From assembly GCA_023380575.1 (NCBI GenBank), contig JAMCRM010000339.1, positions 1-18,075 on the forward strand: a stretch of DNA of 18,075 nt, in the 5' to 3' direction. The notes under the pieces were generated by a model, which worked only from the letters and a program-made list of their open reading frames with translations, was not told the origin of the DNA and searched no databases. The position numbers and the translations under genes were made by a program. How positions within the stretch are numbered: position 1 is the stretch's first letter; each line of letters starts with the position of its first letter. Positions 1 to 7,613 of this stretch are shown in pieces. Origin of the DNA: Acidobacteriota bacterium. GTDB taxonomy: Bacteria > Acidobacteriota > Terriglobia > Bryobacterales > Bryobacteraceae.

Positions 1-318
1 AAGCCGGGCGGGGGTGAGGTCATCAATATAAGCAGCCTGGCGGGCAAGAATCCGTTTGCCGGCGGGGCGGCCTACAACGCATCGAAGTTCGGTTTGAACG
101 GACTGAGCGAGGCCATGATGCTGGACCACCGTTACGACAACGTACGGGTTTCGTACATCATGCCGGGCAGCGTGGATACCGGGTTCGGCGCCTCCGGCGG
201 GTCGGAGTGGAAAATCGCTCCCGAGGACGTGGCCGAAGTGGTCATGCTGCTGTTGCGAATGCCGTCCCGGACTATGGTCACGCGGGTGGAGATGAGGCCG
301 TCTAAACCCAAGAAATAG
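1..318 (+). CDS. Short-chain dehydrogenase/reductase, C-terminal part (5' truncated by window)
   Basis: This is the last 105 codons of an NAD(P)-dependent oxidoreductase of the classical SDR family; the Rossmann nucleotide-binding half lies outside the window. The visible part opens with the strand carrying the catalytic serine (VINISS, about residues 7-12 of the fragment), followed by the catalytic YNASK (YxxxK) motif and the usual helix after it. PGSVDTGF is the post-active-site loop that contacts the cofactor. The C-terminus ([12 protein letters not shown]) matches a common ending of bacterial SDRs annotated as 3-oxoacyl-ACP-reductase-like or general sugar/alcohol dehydrogenases. The substrate cannot be told from this piece. 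A 53-base gap separates it from the ATPase gene on the same strand, so co-transcription is possible but not shown. Confidence 0.9.
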   Translation, partial: KPGGGEVINISSLAGKNPFAGGAAYNASKFGLNGLSEAMMLDHRYDNVRVSYIMPGSVDTGFGASGGSEWKIAPEDVAEVVMLLLRMPSRTMVTRVEMRPSKPKK

Positions 319-371
319 TGGATGGTTTCTTCCACTCCGGGATTGGCCCCGGACTTGCTTGAGGAAGGGCG

Positions 372-1586
372 ATGAGCCTGTTGGGATTAGAGAGGGGCAA
401 AGCGATGGGGCGCTTGAACAAGCAATTGGATCCAACCTTGACCGGCTATGAAGCGGAAAAGCTCGAGTCGGACCTGCGCAAGAGAATCATCGGGCAGGAC
501 GAGGCGATCCAGCAGATCGTAAACATTTATCAAACGTATCTGGCCGGCATGTGCAGCCCGGGGCGGCCGATCGGGAACTTTCTCTTCCTCGGGCCCACGG
601 GCTCCGGCAAGACCCGCATGGTGGAAGCCACGGCTGAGGGGTTGGTGGGGGATCTGCGCGCGGTGATCAAAATCGACTGCGCCGAGTTCCAGCACAGCCA
701 TGAAATCGCCAAACTGATCGGCTCGCCTCCGGGCTACCTGGGACACCGCGAAACCCATCCGTTGCTGAGCCAGGAAGTGCTGAACCAGTACCAGACCGAG
801 AAGTGCAAGATCAGCTTTGTGCTGTTCGATGAAATCGAGAAGGCCAGCGACGCACTGTGGAACCTGCTGCTGGGGATTCTGGACAAAGCTACCCTGACGC
901 TGGGCGATAACCGCCGCGTGGATTTCTCCCGCGCCCTGATTTTCATGACCAGCAACCTCGGCGCCGCCGAAATGACGAACATTCTGCGGCCGAACCTGGG
1001 CTTTGCGGCCGGCGAGGCGCACAAGGCGCGCGCCGAAGGCAAGGTGGATCAGCAACTGACGGACAAGATCGGCCGTGCGGGAGTGGAAGCGGCGCGCCGC
1101 AAATTCACCCCCGAGTTCATGAACCGGATCGATAAAACGGTGGTCTTCCGTCCGCTGGGCGAGAACGAACTGCGCAAGATCCTGGGCCTGGAGTTGAACA
1201 TGCTGCAACAGCGCATTTTCAATTCGGCCAACGGCGCGCCGTTTGTGTTCTCCCTGACCGACTCCGCCAAAAACTACCTCCTGGTGGAAGGCACCGACAT
1301 GAAGTACGGCGCCAGGCATTTGAAGCGCGCCATCGACCGCTCTCTGGTCCATCCGCTTTCCAACCTGATCGCCACCGAGCAGGTGCGCGGCGGCGACCTG
1401 ATCCGTGTGGATTTCGATTCTCACGTCGGCCATATGACTTTTTTCAAGGAAGCCGAAGACATGCCTGCATATGCCATGGTGCAGATGGTAGATACTTCGG
1501 TGGCGCCTCCGCTGGGTACATTGTCGCAAGGCGCCGCGGCCGATCTCCCGCGTGTGATCAACGCCTCCAAACGTTCCGGACGCTGA
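372..1586 (+). CDS. Single-ring Clp/Hsp100-type AAA+ ATPase
   Basis: A 404-residue ATPase matching only the second AAA+ module (D2) of ClpA/ClpB/ClpC. Visible motifs: IIGQDEAI at 39-46, Walker A GPTGSGKT at 74-81, pore loop GYLGH at 121-125, Walker B VLFDEIEK at 150-157, sensor 1 TSN at 193-195, FMNRID with the likely arginine finger at 249-254, and sensor 2 GARHL at 313-317 in the C-terminal small domain. There is no N-domain, zinc finger or first AAA ring. After sensor 1 an LGF at 209-211 sits where ClpA and ClpC carry their ClpP-binding loop. A role as a hexameric protein unfoldase is inferred; partner and substrates are unknown. The start at 372 has GAGGAAGG just upstream; a second in-frame ATG at 405 also follows a purine-rich stretch. 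About 45 extra residues follow the small domain. A strong terminator ends the unit. Confidence 0.88.
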   Translation: MSLLGLERGKAMGRLNKQLDPTLTGYEAEKLESDLRKRIIGQDEAIQQIVNIYQTYLAGMCSPGRPIGNFLFLGPTGSGKTRMVEATAEGLVGDLRAVIKIDCAEFQHSHEIAKLIGSPPGYLGHRETHPLLSQEVLNQYQTEKCKISFVLFDEIEKASDALWNLLLGILDKATLTLGDNRRVDFSRALIFMTSNLGAAEMTNILRPNLGFAAGEAHKARAEGKVDQQLTDKIGRAGVEAARRKFTPEFMNRIDKTVVFRPLGENELRKILGLELNMLQQRIFNSANGAPFVFSLTDSAKNYLLVEGTDMKYGARHLKRAIDRSLVHPLSNLIATEQVRGGDLIRVDFDSHVGHMTFFKEAEDMPAYAMVQMVDTSVAPPLGTLSQGAAADLPRVINASKRSGR

Positions 1587-1608
1587 AGTCTCTTGATTGC
1601 GGCTCTGT

Positions 1609-1644
1609 CCCCCTGCGCCGCCCGCGGCGCAGGGGGTTTTTTTT
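1609..1644 (+). terminator. Intrinsic terminator after the AAA+ gene
   Basis: A perfect 12-bp GC-rich stem (1609-1620 pairs with 1625-1636) with a four-base CCCG loop is followed directly by eight T residues (1637-1644). It starts 22 bases after the ATPase stop codon. This is a textbook rho-independent terminator on the plus strand. Confidence 0.95.
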
Positions 1645-1821
1645 GATCGCGGACGGCGGGAATGTCGACGTGATATCCGGCGTCCTGGAACCAGCGATAC
1701 ATGCGGGTCATTTCAGGGCCGGCGTGCCGTTCGAAATTTGTCTGAGGTGCCGTAAGACCGCTCCGCCCTGCGTCCCGGTGGCTCCGGACACGAGGACCGT
1801 TCGGTCGTTCTTTCTGGCCAT
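1645..1821 (-). pseudogene. NmrA-family NAD(P)-binding protein remnant
   Basis: Only the two ends of an NmrA-like (atypical SDR) gene remain. The minus-strand ATG at 1821 has an AGGAG six bases upstream, and the first codons read MARKNDRTVLVSGATGTQGG, a Rossmann GxxGxxG start. The frame closes at a TGA (1708-1710) after 37 residues. In the next frame, from about 1735 down to 1645, the sequence reads FERHAGPEMTRMYRWF and then DAGYHVDIPAVRDQ, which resembles the C-terminus of the same family (MYRWF-x-x-x-GYxxDIxALR). Roughly 200-250 middle residues are therefore missing, and the two parts are out of frame. The C-terminal end runs into the T tract of the neighbouring gene's terminator. I infer an internal deletion plus frameshift. 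A 37-residue peptide could still be translated. No gene is recognised in the 110 bases between this remnant and the next gene. Confidence 0.72.
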
Positions 1822-1931
1822 ATTTTGCTCCTGTACGGGAGACACCAGCAGTTTCGTTTCCGGGCTTTTCGCCGCTGCGGCGTCGGTGGCCCCCGGATAC
1901 CAGCGCGGCGCCTTCTGTTAAACTGTTCACA

Positions 1932-2315
1932 ATGAAGCGCGCGTTGATCATCGCGATGCTGCTGGGGACCTGCGTTTCCGGCGCCGGCAAGAAGAAGCAA
2001 TTCGAGATCGGCGTGGAGGAGACCGTCGCGCAGCGCGGCGACCAAACCATTTCGGTGGATGCCAGGGTACGTAATACAGGGGACCGCGCCATCGAGGCGC
2101 TGATTCTGGTGTTCGACTTCATGGCGGCGGGCAATCAGGTGATCACCACGCAGCAGATTCCGGTTGACGACGAAGTGCTCGAGCCGGGCAAGGAAACCGT
2201 GGTGCACGCCAAGATGCGCGACGAGGTGCGCGCGGTGCGCTACCGCGTCAACGCCACCGATAAGGCCGGGCATGATATGGCGGTGCGCAAAGCCGGCCCG
2301 TACGTCATCGAATAA
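1932..2315 (+). CDS. Small secreted protein with an FxLYD-like Ig domain
   Basis: A 127-residue protein of unknown specific function. Residues 1-18 form a signal peptide (KR, then ALIIAMLLGTCVSGA), so export across the inner membrane is expected. The rest looks like one beta-sandwich domain. It contains a VRNTGDRAIEALILVFDF segment, a turn, VITTQQIP, and a polar ELxPGKET-type turn before VVHAKM. This pattern is seen in FxLYD and related domains of secreted or cell-surface proteins, where an N-T-G turn and a late 'L-x-PG' turn are common. No catalytic residues are evident. The start codon lacks a clear Shine-Dalgarno sequence, so its exact position rests on the signal peptide. It is followed by a 109-base gap and then a regulator gene. 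Confidence 0.75.
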   Translation: MKRALIIAMLLGTCVSGAGKKKQFEIGVEETVAQRGDQTISVDARVRNTGDRAIEALILVFDFMAAGNQVITTQQIPVDDEVLEPGKETVVHAKMRDEVRAVRYRVNATDKAGHDMAVRKAGPYVIE

Positions 2316-2347
2316 CTCGATTTTACGAATTCTTTACAACTTCGCGG

Positions 2348-2376
2348 CGGACATTCGTGCTTCGCGCCCGTACTAT
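2348..2376 (+). promoter_or_regulatory. Possible sigma-70 promoter for the orphan wHTH gene
   Basis: CGGACA (2348-2353) and TACTAT (2371-2376) are separated by 17 bases, giving four of six matches to each sigma-70 element. They lie 49 bases before the regulator's ATG, in the only sizeable gap of this stretch. The match is modest and could be chance. Confidence 0.3.
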
Positions 2377-2424
2377 CGACTTCAGACCCAATTCGGGGGG
2401 ACTGTCTCTGTCAGGAGGGTTTGG

Positions 2425-2805
2425 ATGTCTGTGGTCGAAACCATTCATAATCAAACGCCGGGGTATCGGGACGCTCACTTGGAGATCGATTTCGGGCCGC
2501 GCATCGCACGGCTGGACGCAAAGCCGCTGGAACTGACCCGCAAAGAATACGATCTGCTCGCGCTGCTGGTGAAAAATGCAGGGGAAATCGTTCCCCGGGA
2601 CACTCTGCTCTCACAGGTATGGGGCTACAGCCTGCAGGTGCGGACCCGCACGCTGGATGTGCACGTCCGCCGGCTGCGCAAGAAACTGGGAGCTTACGCC
2701 GAGTTGTACGTGGAGACGATTTTCGGCATCGGCTACCGTTTTCAGCCGTACCGCGCCCCCACACGCGTAATCACGGAACTGCCGGTGATCGCCGCATCCG
2801 CTTAG
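2425..2805 (+). CDS. Stand-alone OmpR/PhoB-type winged-helix DNA-binding protein
   Basis: A 126-residue protein that is essentially only the C-terminal effector domain of an OmpR-family response regulator (Trans_reg_C). Visible features are the helix LTRKEYDLLALLVKNAGEIV (38-56), RDTLLSQVWG (58-67), the recognition helix RTLDVHVRRLRKKL (75-88) and the beta-wing VETIFGIGYRF (96-106). The N-terminal 20 residues are too short to be a receiver domain, so there is no phospho-acceptor aspartate. No histidine kinase is nearby. The start at 2425 is chosen because AGGAGGG at 2413-2419 lies five bases upstream; the open frame extends further upstream but overlaps the preceding gene. The protein probably binds DNA as a transcription regulator, with activity controlled by abundance or by a partner. 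Its position before the carbohydrate genes makes them candidate targets, which is inference only. Confidence 0.87.
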   Translation: MSVVETIHNQTPGYRDAHLEIDFGPRIARLDAKPLELTRKEYDLLALLVKNAGEIVPRDTLLSQVWGYSLQVRTRTLDVHVRRLRKKLGAYAELYVETIFGIGYRFQPYRAPTRVITELPVIAASA

Positions 2806-2838
2806 CTTCACATCTCCGGCGCGAGCGATAATACGCTC

Positions 2839-3987
2839 ATGCGCGCAAGCCTGGCTCTGATTTTAGCGGCGGCCGCCGTCTGTCTGAACTGCGGCCGAGG
2901 GCCCCGTCGCATCACCGTGGCCCAATCGGGAAGCGCCGACGTGACCGGGAACGACAGCGCGGCGCTTCAGAAAGCCGCCGGCATGTTGCGGCCGGGGGAT
3001 GTCCTTTCCATCGGTCCGGGCGTCTGGCGGATGGACGACAGCCTCCGGGTGCCGTCCGGCGTGACGGTTCAGGGAGTGCCCGGGCAAACCGTTTTGCGCA
3101 AGGCGCCCGGGGTGGAAAGTGCGCTTGCCGAAGACGGCGATTACGGCGAACGTATGCTGGCGGTGGCGGAACCGGAGAAGTTCCGGCCCGGCATGGGTAT
3201 TTCCGTGGTGGACGACCGGCAGCACAGCGGGTGGGACATCAGCATCTCGTCGGTAACCGCGGTGGAGGGCCGTTTTCTTCGTATCCGCCCCATGACCCTG
3301 CGGGATTATAACGCCGAGGCGCAGCACGCGCGGGTGCGTACCGCGATTCCGATTCTGTGCGTCATGGACGCCGCCAACGTGGTGCTGGAAGGAATCACGG
3401 TGGACGGCAACCGCGCTGAAAACGTTTACATCGACGGGTGCCGCGGGGGCGCCATCTATCTCTACCGCGTGCGCGACGTGACCGTGCGCAACTGCGTGGC
3501 GCGCAACTACAACGGTGACGGCATCTCGTTTCAGATCACCGCGGGCGTGAAGGTGCTGGACAGCGAGTCCTATGGCCATGCCGGCTACGGCATCCATCCC
3601 GGGACGGGCAGCGAAGCGCCGCTGGTCCGTAACTGCCGCATGCACCACAACGGTCAGGTCGGATTGTTTATCTGCTGGCGCGTGCGGCACGGCCGCTTCC
3701 TCGACAACACCATCGCAGACAACGGCCGCTACGGTGTCTCCATAGGCCACAAGGACACGGACAACGAGTTCATCAACAACGTGATCGCGCGCAATGGGAC
3801 GACGGGCGTCTACTTCCGCAAGGAAACCATGCTGAACAGCGGGCATCGGAATACGTTTCGCAAGAACCGCATTGTCGACAACGGCGGTTACGGCTTCTAC
3901 ATCGAGCCGCACGCGGCGGACCTGGTAATCGAGGGCAACGAAATTCCCGAGAGCGGCGCGCAGCGGGTGGCGATTCGCCGCATGTAG
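2839..3987 (+). CDS. Secreted right-handed parallel beta-helix protein (pectate-lyase-like fold)
   Basis: A 382-residue exported protein. The N-terminus (ALILAAAAVCLNC) is a hydrophobic signal with cysteines at 15 and 18; neither is preceded by a canonical lipobox, so lipid attachment is possible but uncertain. Residues about 25-90 (DSAALQKAA, GDVLSIGPGVW, VPSGVTVQGV) form the N-terminal cap typical of pectate-lyase-superfamily proteins. From about 175 to 370 there are successive beta-helix coils of about 22-25 residues, with repeated patterns such as VTVRNCVARNYNGDGISFQ, FLDNTIADNGRYGVSIG and FINNVIARNGTTGVYF. The fold is common in polysaccharide lyases, glycosidases and epimerases. No family-specific catalytic set could be assigned. 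It begins 33 bases after the regulator and ends six bases before the next gene's -35 element, so it fits as part of a glycan-use locus. Confidence 0.83.
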   Translation: MRASLALILAAAAVCLNCGRGPRRITVAQSGSADVTGNDSAALQKAAGMLRPGDVLSIGPGVWRMDDSLRVPSGVTVQGVPGQTVLRKAPGVESALAEDGDYGERMLAVAEPEKFRPGMGISVVDDRQHSGWDISISSVTAVEGRFLRIRPMTLRDYNAEAQHARVRTAIPILCVMDAANVVLEGITVDGNRAENVYIDGCRGGAIYLYRVRDVTVRNCVARNYNGDGISFQITAGVKVLDSESYGHAGYGIHPGTGSEAPLVRNCRMHHNGQVGLFICWRVRHGRFLDNTIADNGRYGVSIGHKDTDNEFINNVIARNGTTGVYFRKETMLNSGHRNTFRKNRIVDNGGYGFYIEPHAADLVIEGNEIPESGAQRVAIRRM

Positions 3988-3993
3988 CGCCCC

Positions 3994-4022
3994 TTGACAC
4001 CATCTGGCCAAGGCCCTAATAT
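3994..4022 (+). promoter_or_regulatory. Near-consensus sigma-70 promoter of the TonB-dependent receptor gene
   Basis: TTGACA (3994-3999, six of six) and TAATAT (4017-4022) are separated by exactly 17 bases. The expected transcript start, about 4029, leaves a leader of roughly 25 bases before the ATG at 4054. The -35 box starts six bases after the beta-helix gene's stop codon. The promoter also rules out the in-frame TTG at 3994 as a start, since it lies inside the -35 element. Confidence 0.8.
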
Positions 4023-4053
4023 TTCAGATATTACATTCGAAAAAGGCAAAGCG

Positions 4054-7000
4054 ATGAGGGCCATCAGACGTGCGATCGTTCTGCTCAGCAGTTTTCCGCT
4101 GATTCATTCCACTTTGTCCGCCCAGGACGCGCGCGGGCAGATTCTGGGCCGGTTGACGGATCCGACCGGAGCGGTCGTCACCGGGACGCCGGTGCAGGCT
4201 ATAAACACCGCCACGAATGTCCGGACGGTTACCCGGACCAACGATTCCGGCGATTATATCCTGCCATACCTCAATCCCGGCAGTTACACGGTGATGGTTA
4301 CCGCGCCGGGATTCCGCGAGTTCCGCCAGACCGGAATCCAGGTTGAAGTGGAAAGCCGGCTGACCTTCAACATCAGACTGGAACTGGCGCAGTCGACCGA
4401 ATCGATAGAGGTTACGGCGACGACGGCGGTCATTGACCTCTCGCCGAACTCTTCCGGAGCGGTCATCGACAAGGAGATGGTGCTGGAATTGCCGCTCAAG
4501 GACGGTAGTCCCGTGAGGCTGGCCATGCTGGCGCCGGGAGTGGTCAATCTGACCAATGCCGGATGGACCCGTCCGTTCGATGTGGGTGAAGGCCAGTCGC
4601 CGCCGGTGAATGGTGTGCGCAGCGGCAGCAACGCGTTCACACTGGACGGGGCGCCGAACATGCAGCGCAATACGGTCGCCTACATTCCGCCTCCGGGCGT
4701 GGTGGAGGAATTCAAGGTGGCGACCGCTGCCGATGCCAGCACCGGGTTTGCGACGGGAGCGGCCATCAACCTGAGCCTCAAATCCGGCACGAACACGCTC
4801 CACGGGCAGGCCTACGACTTTTTCCAGAACCCGAAATTGAACGCGAGCAAGTTCTTCGCGAACGCCGCGCGATTGCCGAAACCGAATATTCGCGTGAACC
4901 GCTATGGCGCGAACGGCAGCGGGCCGATTTACATTCCGCGGGTCTACGACGGCCGCAACCGCTCGTTCTGGATGTATGCCTATGAGGGGATCCGCAATTC
5001 GGATCCGCGCGGCACGGTGACCCAGGCTGTTCCCACTGCGGCGCAGCGCAACGGCGACTTCTCCCAACTGCTCGCCGTCGGCCCCCAGTATCAGATTTAT
5101 GATCCCTATTCGACCGCGCCGGCGCCCGGCGGGCGCTTCAGCAGGCTGCCGCTTGCCGGCAACATCGTTCCGGCAAGCCGAATCAACCCCACGGCCCGGA
5201 AGATTGCCGGCCTGTGGTCGCTTCCGAACCTGCCCGGCTCTCCCGACGGCACCGGCAACTGGACAACGCCGGGGCCGGAGTCCGACACCTATTACGCCCA
5301 CATCTTCCGCGTGGACCACAACCCGAGCGAAAAGCACCGCATGTTCCTGCGGGCGAACAAGTCACGGCGAAACCAGATCCACAGCCGGAAGCACCAGGAT
5401 GCGGTAGGCACCAACCTCCAGATCTACAACGAGAGCGCCGCCTTCGACGACGTGTACATCTTCGGCCCGCGGTTCCTTATGGACAACCGCTACAGCCTCA
5501 CGCATTTTTCCTGGAACACGTACTCCCTGCAGCGCGGGTTCGACCTTCCCGGGCTCGGTTTTTCCCAGCATTACGTCGATCAAATCCGGAATGCCGATCC
5601 GCAGGGCTACCAGTTGCCGAGCATCAACGTGAACGGGTACGGCGCGCTGGCCACGGCGGGCGGGCCGAACATCCGCTACGACACGACGCACGATTTCGCC
5701 TCGAACCTGACGTATGTGCAGGGCGCCCATACGCTGCGTTTCGGCGGCGCGTTCCGCCTGCTTCGCGAAAACACGCATACGCGCCGGATGGCCTCCGGCA
5801 CCTTTACCTTTAATGGCAACTGGACGCGCGGCCCGCTCGATTCCTCGCCGGCCGCGCCCATGGGACAGACCATGGCGGCGTTCCTGTACGGGCTTCCCTC
5901 CGGCGGCACTTTCCCGCTCACCGATTCGTACTCGGGGCAGTCGCTCCTCAATGCCCTGTATCTACAGGACGACTGGAAAGTGACCTCGCGCCTGACGATC
6001 AATGTGGGGCTGCGGTATGAGTTGGAGAGACCCATCACCGAAAGATTCAACCGCTCCGTGCGTTCTTTCGACATGGAGGCGGCCAGCCCGATCGCCGCTG
6101 CGGCCACCGCCAAGTACGCGGCTTCGCCGATTCCCGAGATTCCCGCGAGCGCGTTTCACGTGCGCGGCGGCCTGACCTTCGCGGGCGTCAACGGCCAGCC
6201 ACGGGGTTTGTGGGACGCCAACCACGGGCATTTTCTGCCCCGCATCGGCATGGCCTATGCTATTGCCCCAAAGACCGTGATCCGCTCCTCGTACGGGGTG
6301 TACTTCTCCCCGTACATGGGGACTTCGGGGCAGGAGTCGATTCAGAGCGGTTATTCCCAGAACACCACTTTCTCGGCCTCGCCCGACAACGGGCAAACCT
6401 ATGTCGCGAACCTGACGGATCCGTTCCCCAATGGCTTCCTGAGGCCGGCCGGTTCCTCCGGCGGTCTTTCGACTCAATTGGGGCAGGCCGCTTCATTCTT
6501 CGACCCCAAGTGGAAGGCCCCTTATGTTCAGCGGTGGCAATTCAATATTTCGCGGGAGTTTCCCTCGAGCATAGTGGCCGAAATCGGATACGTCGGCAAC
6601 CGGGGAACGCATTCGGGAACGGACCGTGAGTTCAACGCGGTCCCGGCGCAATATCTGAGCACCGCGCCGATTCGCGACCAGGACACCATCAACTACCTGA
6701 GCGCGGCGGTGCGCAATCCGTTCTATCCGCTGCTGCCGGGAACGTCGCTTTCCGGGACCACGACCACGCGCTCGCAACTGCTGCGGCCCTTCCCGCAATT
6801 CACGTCGGTCTCCGCGACCACGAGCAACGGCTTCTCGTGGTACCACTCCATGCAGGCGCGCATCCAGAAGCGCTTCTCCAGCAGTTTCACGGCGAGCATG
6901 GTTTTCACGTGGTCGAAGATGATGGAGGCGAGGGGCTACCTGAACGATTCGGATCTCACTCCCGAGCACGTCATTTCCGATCAGGACCGCCCGCGCCGGC

Positions 7001-7518
7001 TGGTGCTGACGGGACTCTGGCGGCTGCCTTTCGGCCGCGGGCGGCGGTGGGCGAACTCGGCCCCGGCTGTCGTGGACCGGATTATCGGCGGGTGGCAGAT
7101 CCAGGGCATGTCCGAGTTCCAATCGGGCCCGGCCCTGGGCTTCGGCAATTCGATCCTGGTGGCGAACCTTTCCGACGTGGCGCTGCCTTCGGGCGAGCGA
7201 TCGATCAAGAAATGGTTCAACACCTCGGCGTTCGTGACCAAATCCAACCTTCAGCTCGGCCAGAACATCCGCAGGATGAGTTCACGCTTCTCGGGCATCC
7301 GCGCGGACGGGTTGAACCAGTGGGACCTCTCGGCTTCGAAGCTGGTACCGATCCGCGAGAAGGTCAATCTCCAATTCCGGGCGGAGTTCGTGAATGCCTT
7401 TAACCACCCGAAGTTCAGCGCTCCCAACACTAACCCGTCCAACCAGAACTTCGGTGTGATCACCGCGGAGAGCCAGTGGCCGCGCACCATTCAGATCGCG
7501 CTAAAGTTGCTATTCTAG
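4054..7518 (+). CDS. Oar-like TonB-dependent receptor with carboxypeptidase-regulatory domain
   Basis: A 1154-residue outer-membrane protein of the type greatly expanded in Acidobacteria. Residues 1-23 are a signal peptide (cut after LSA). Residues 26-112 form a carboxypeptidase-regulatory-like beta-sandwich (GQILGRLTDPTGAVV, then GDYILPYLNPGSYTV). A plug-like region follows to about 250, including VNGVRSGSNAFTLDGAPN and the AAINLSLKSGTN segment. The remaining 900 residues are aromatic-rich beta-strands expected to form the barrel, ending in a terminal phenylalanine as usual for outer-membrane barrels. No SusD-like partner is adjacent. The start at 4054 has AAAAGG seven bases upstream and lies downstream of the promoter. 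The role is inferred as TonB-powered uptake, or surface binding, of a carbohydrate ligand, given the alpha-galactosidase gene 95 bases downstream. The ligand is unknown. Confidence 0.9.
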   Translation: MRAIRRAIVLLSSFPLIHSTLSAQDARGQILGRLTDPTGAVVTGTPVQAINTATNVRTVTRTNDSGDYILPYLNPGSYTVMVTAPGFREFRQTGIQVEVESRLTFNIRLELAQSTESIEVTATTAVIDLSPNSSGAVIDKEMVLELPLKDGSPVRLAMLAPGVVNLTNAGWTRPFDVGEGQSPPVNGVRSGSNAFTLDGAPNMQRNTVAYIPPPGVVEEFKVATAADASTGFATGAAINLSLKSGTNTLHGQAYDFFQNPKLNASKFFANAARLPKPNIRVNRYGANGSGPIYIPRVYDGRNRSFWMYAYEGIRNSDPRGTVTQAVPTAAQRNGDFSQLLAVGPQYQIYDPYSTAPAPGGRFSRLPLAGNIVPASRINPTARKIAGLWSLPNLPGSPDGTGNWTTPGPESDTYYAHIFRVDHNPSEKHRMFLRANKSRRNQIHSRKHQDAVGTNLQIYNESAAFDDVYIFGPRFLMDNRYSLTHFSWNTYSLQRGFDLPGLGFSQHYVDQIRNADPQGYQLPSINVNGYGALATAGGPNIRYDTTHDFASNLTYVQGAHTLRFGGAFRLLRENTHTRRMASGTFTFNGNWTRGPLDSSPAAPMGQTMAAFLYGLPSGGTFPLTDSYSGQSLLNALYLQDDWKVTSRLTINVGLRYELERPITERFNRSVRSFDMEAASPIAAAATAKYAASPIPEIPASAFHVRGGLTFAGVNGQPRGLWDANHGHFLPRIGMAYAIAPKTVIRSSYGVYFSPYMGTSGQESIQSGYSQNTTFSASPDNGQTYVANLTDPFPNGFLRPAGSSGGLSTQLGQAASFFDPKWKAPYVQRWQFNISREFPSSIVAEIGYVGNRGTHSGTDREFNAVPAQYLSTAPIRDQDTINYLSAAVRNPFYPLLPGTSLSGTTTTRSQLLRPFPQFTSVSATTSNGFSWYHSMQARIQKRFSSSFTASMVFTWSKMMEARGYLNDSDLTPEHVISDQDRPRRLVLTGLWRLPFGRGRRWANSAPAVVDRIIGGWQIQGMSEFQSGPALGFGNSILVANLSDVALPSGERSIKKWFNTSAFVTKSNLQLGQNIRRMSSRFSGIRADGLNQWDLSASKLVPIREKVNLQFRAEFVNAFNHPKFSAPNTNPSNQNFGVITAESQWPRTIQIALKLLF

Positions 7519-7538
7519 GCTGCTGAAGGCAGAGTCAT

Positions 7539-7591
7539 CCACGGATCGGGAAGCAAACGAACCATCCGTGTTCATCCGCGTACATCCGTGG
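7539..7591 (+). repeat. Short 10-bp tandem repeat and inverted copy between receptor and GH36 genes
   Basis: Three consecutive 10-base units fill 7561-7590 and share the core CATCCGYG (CATCCGTG, CATCCGCG, CATCCGTG). An upstream CCACGGAT at 7539-7546 is the exact reverse complement of ATCCGTGG at 7584-7591, so the transcript could fold into a hairpin with an 8-bp stem and a 37-base loop. No T tract follows, so it is not a standard terminator. The function is unknown. Confidence 0.7.
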
Positions 7592-7613
7592 CCTAAGTGG
7601 GTTTCACCGAAAC

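Noticed and set aside
318..335. Small hairpin GTGGA/TCCAC just after the dehydrogenase stop codon
   Set aside because: Only a 5-bp stem with no T tract; too weak to call a terminator.
387..1529. Long minus-strand open frame (380 codons) opposite the AAA+ gene
   Set aside because: Its translation has no recognisable motif and is rich in His/Arg/Gln, as expected for the antisense of a GC-rich coding frame; the plus-strand gene has all AAA+ motifs.
2863..4011. Minus-strand open frame of 382 codons opposite the beta-helix gene
   Set aside because: Nearly the same span as the real gene, in the codon-aligned antisense frame, without a family motif or ribosome-binding site.
3994..4053. Upstream TTG start that would lengthen the receptor protein by 20 residues
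   Set aside because: The codon lies within the -35 box of the promoter, and the added residues would mask the signal peptide that begins at 4054.
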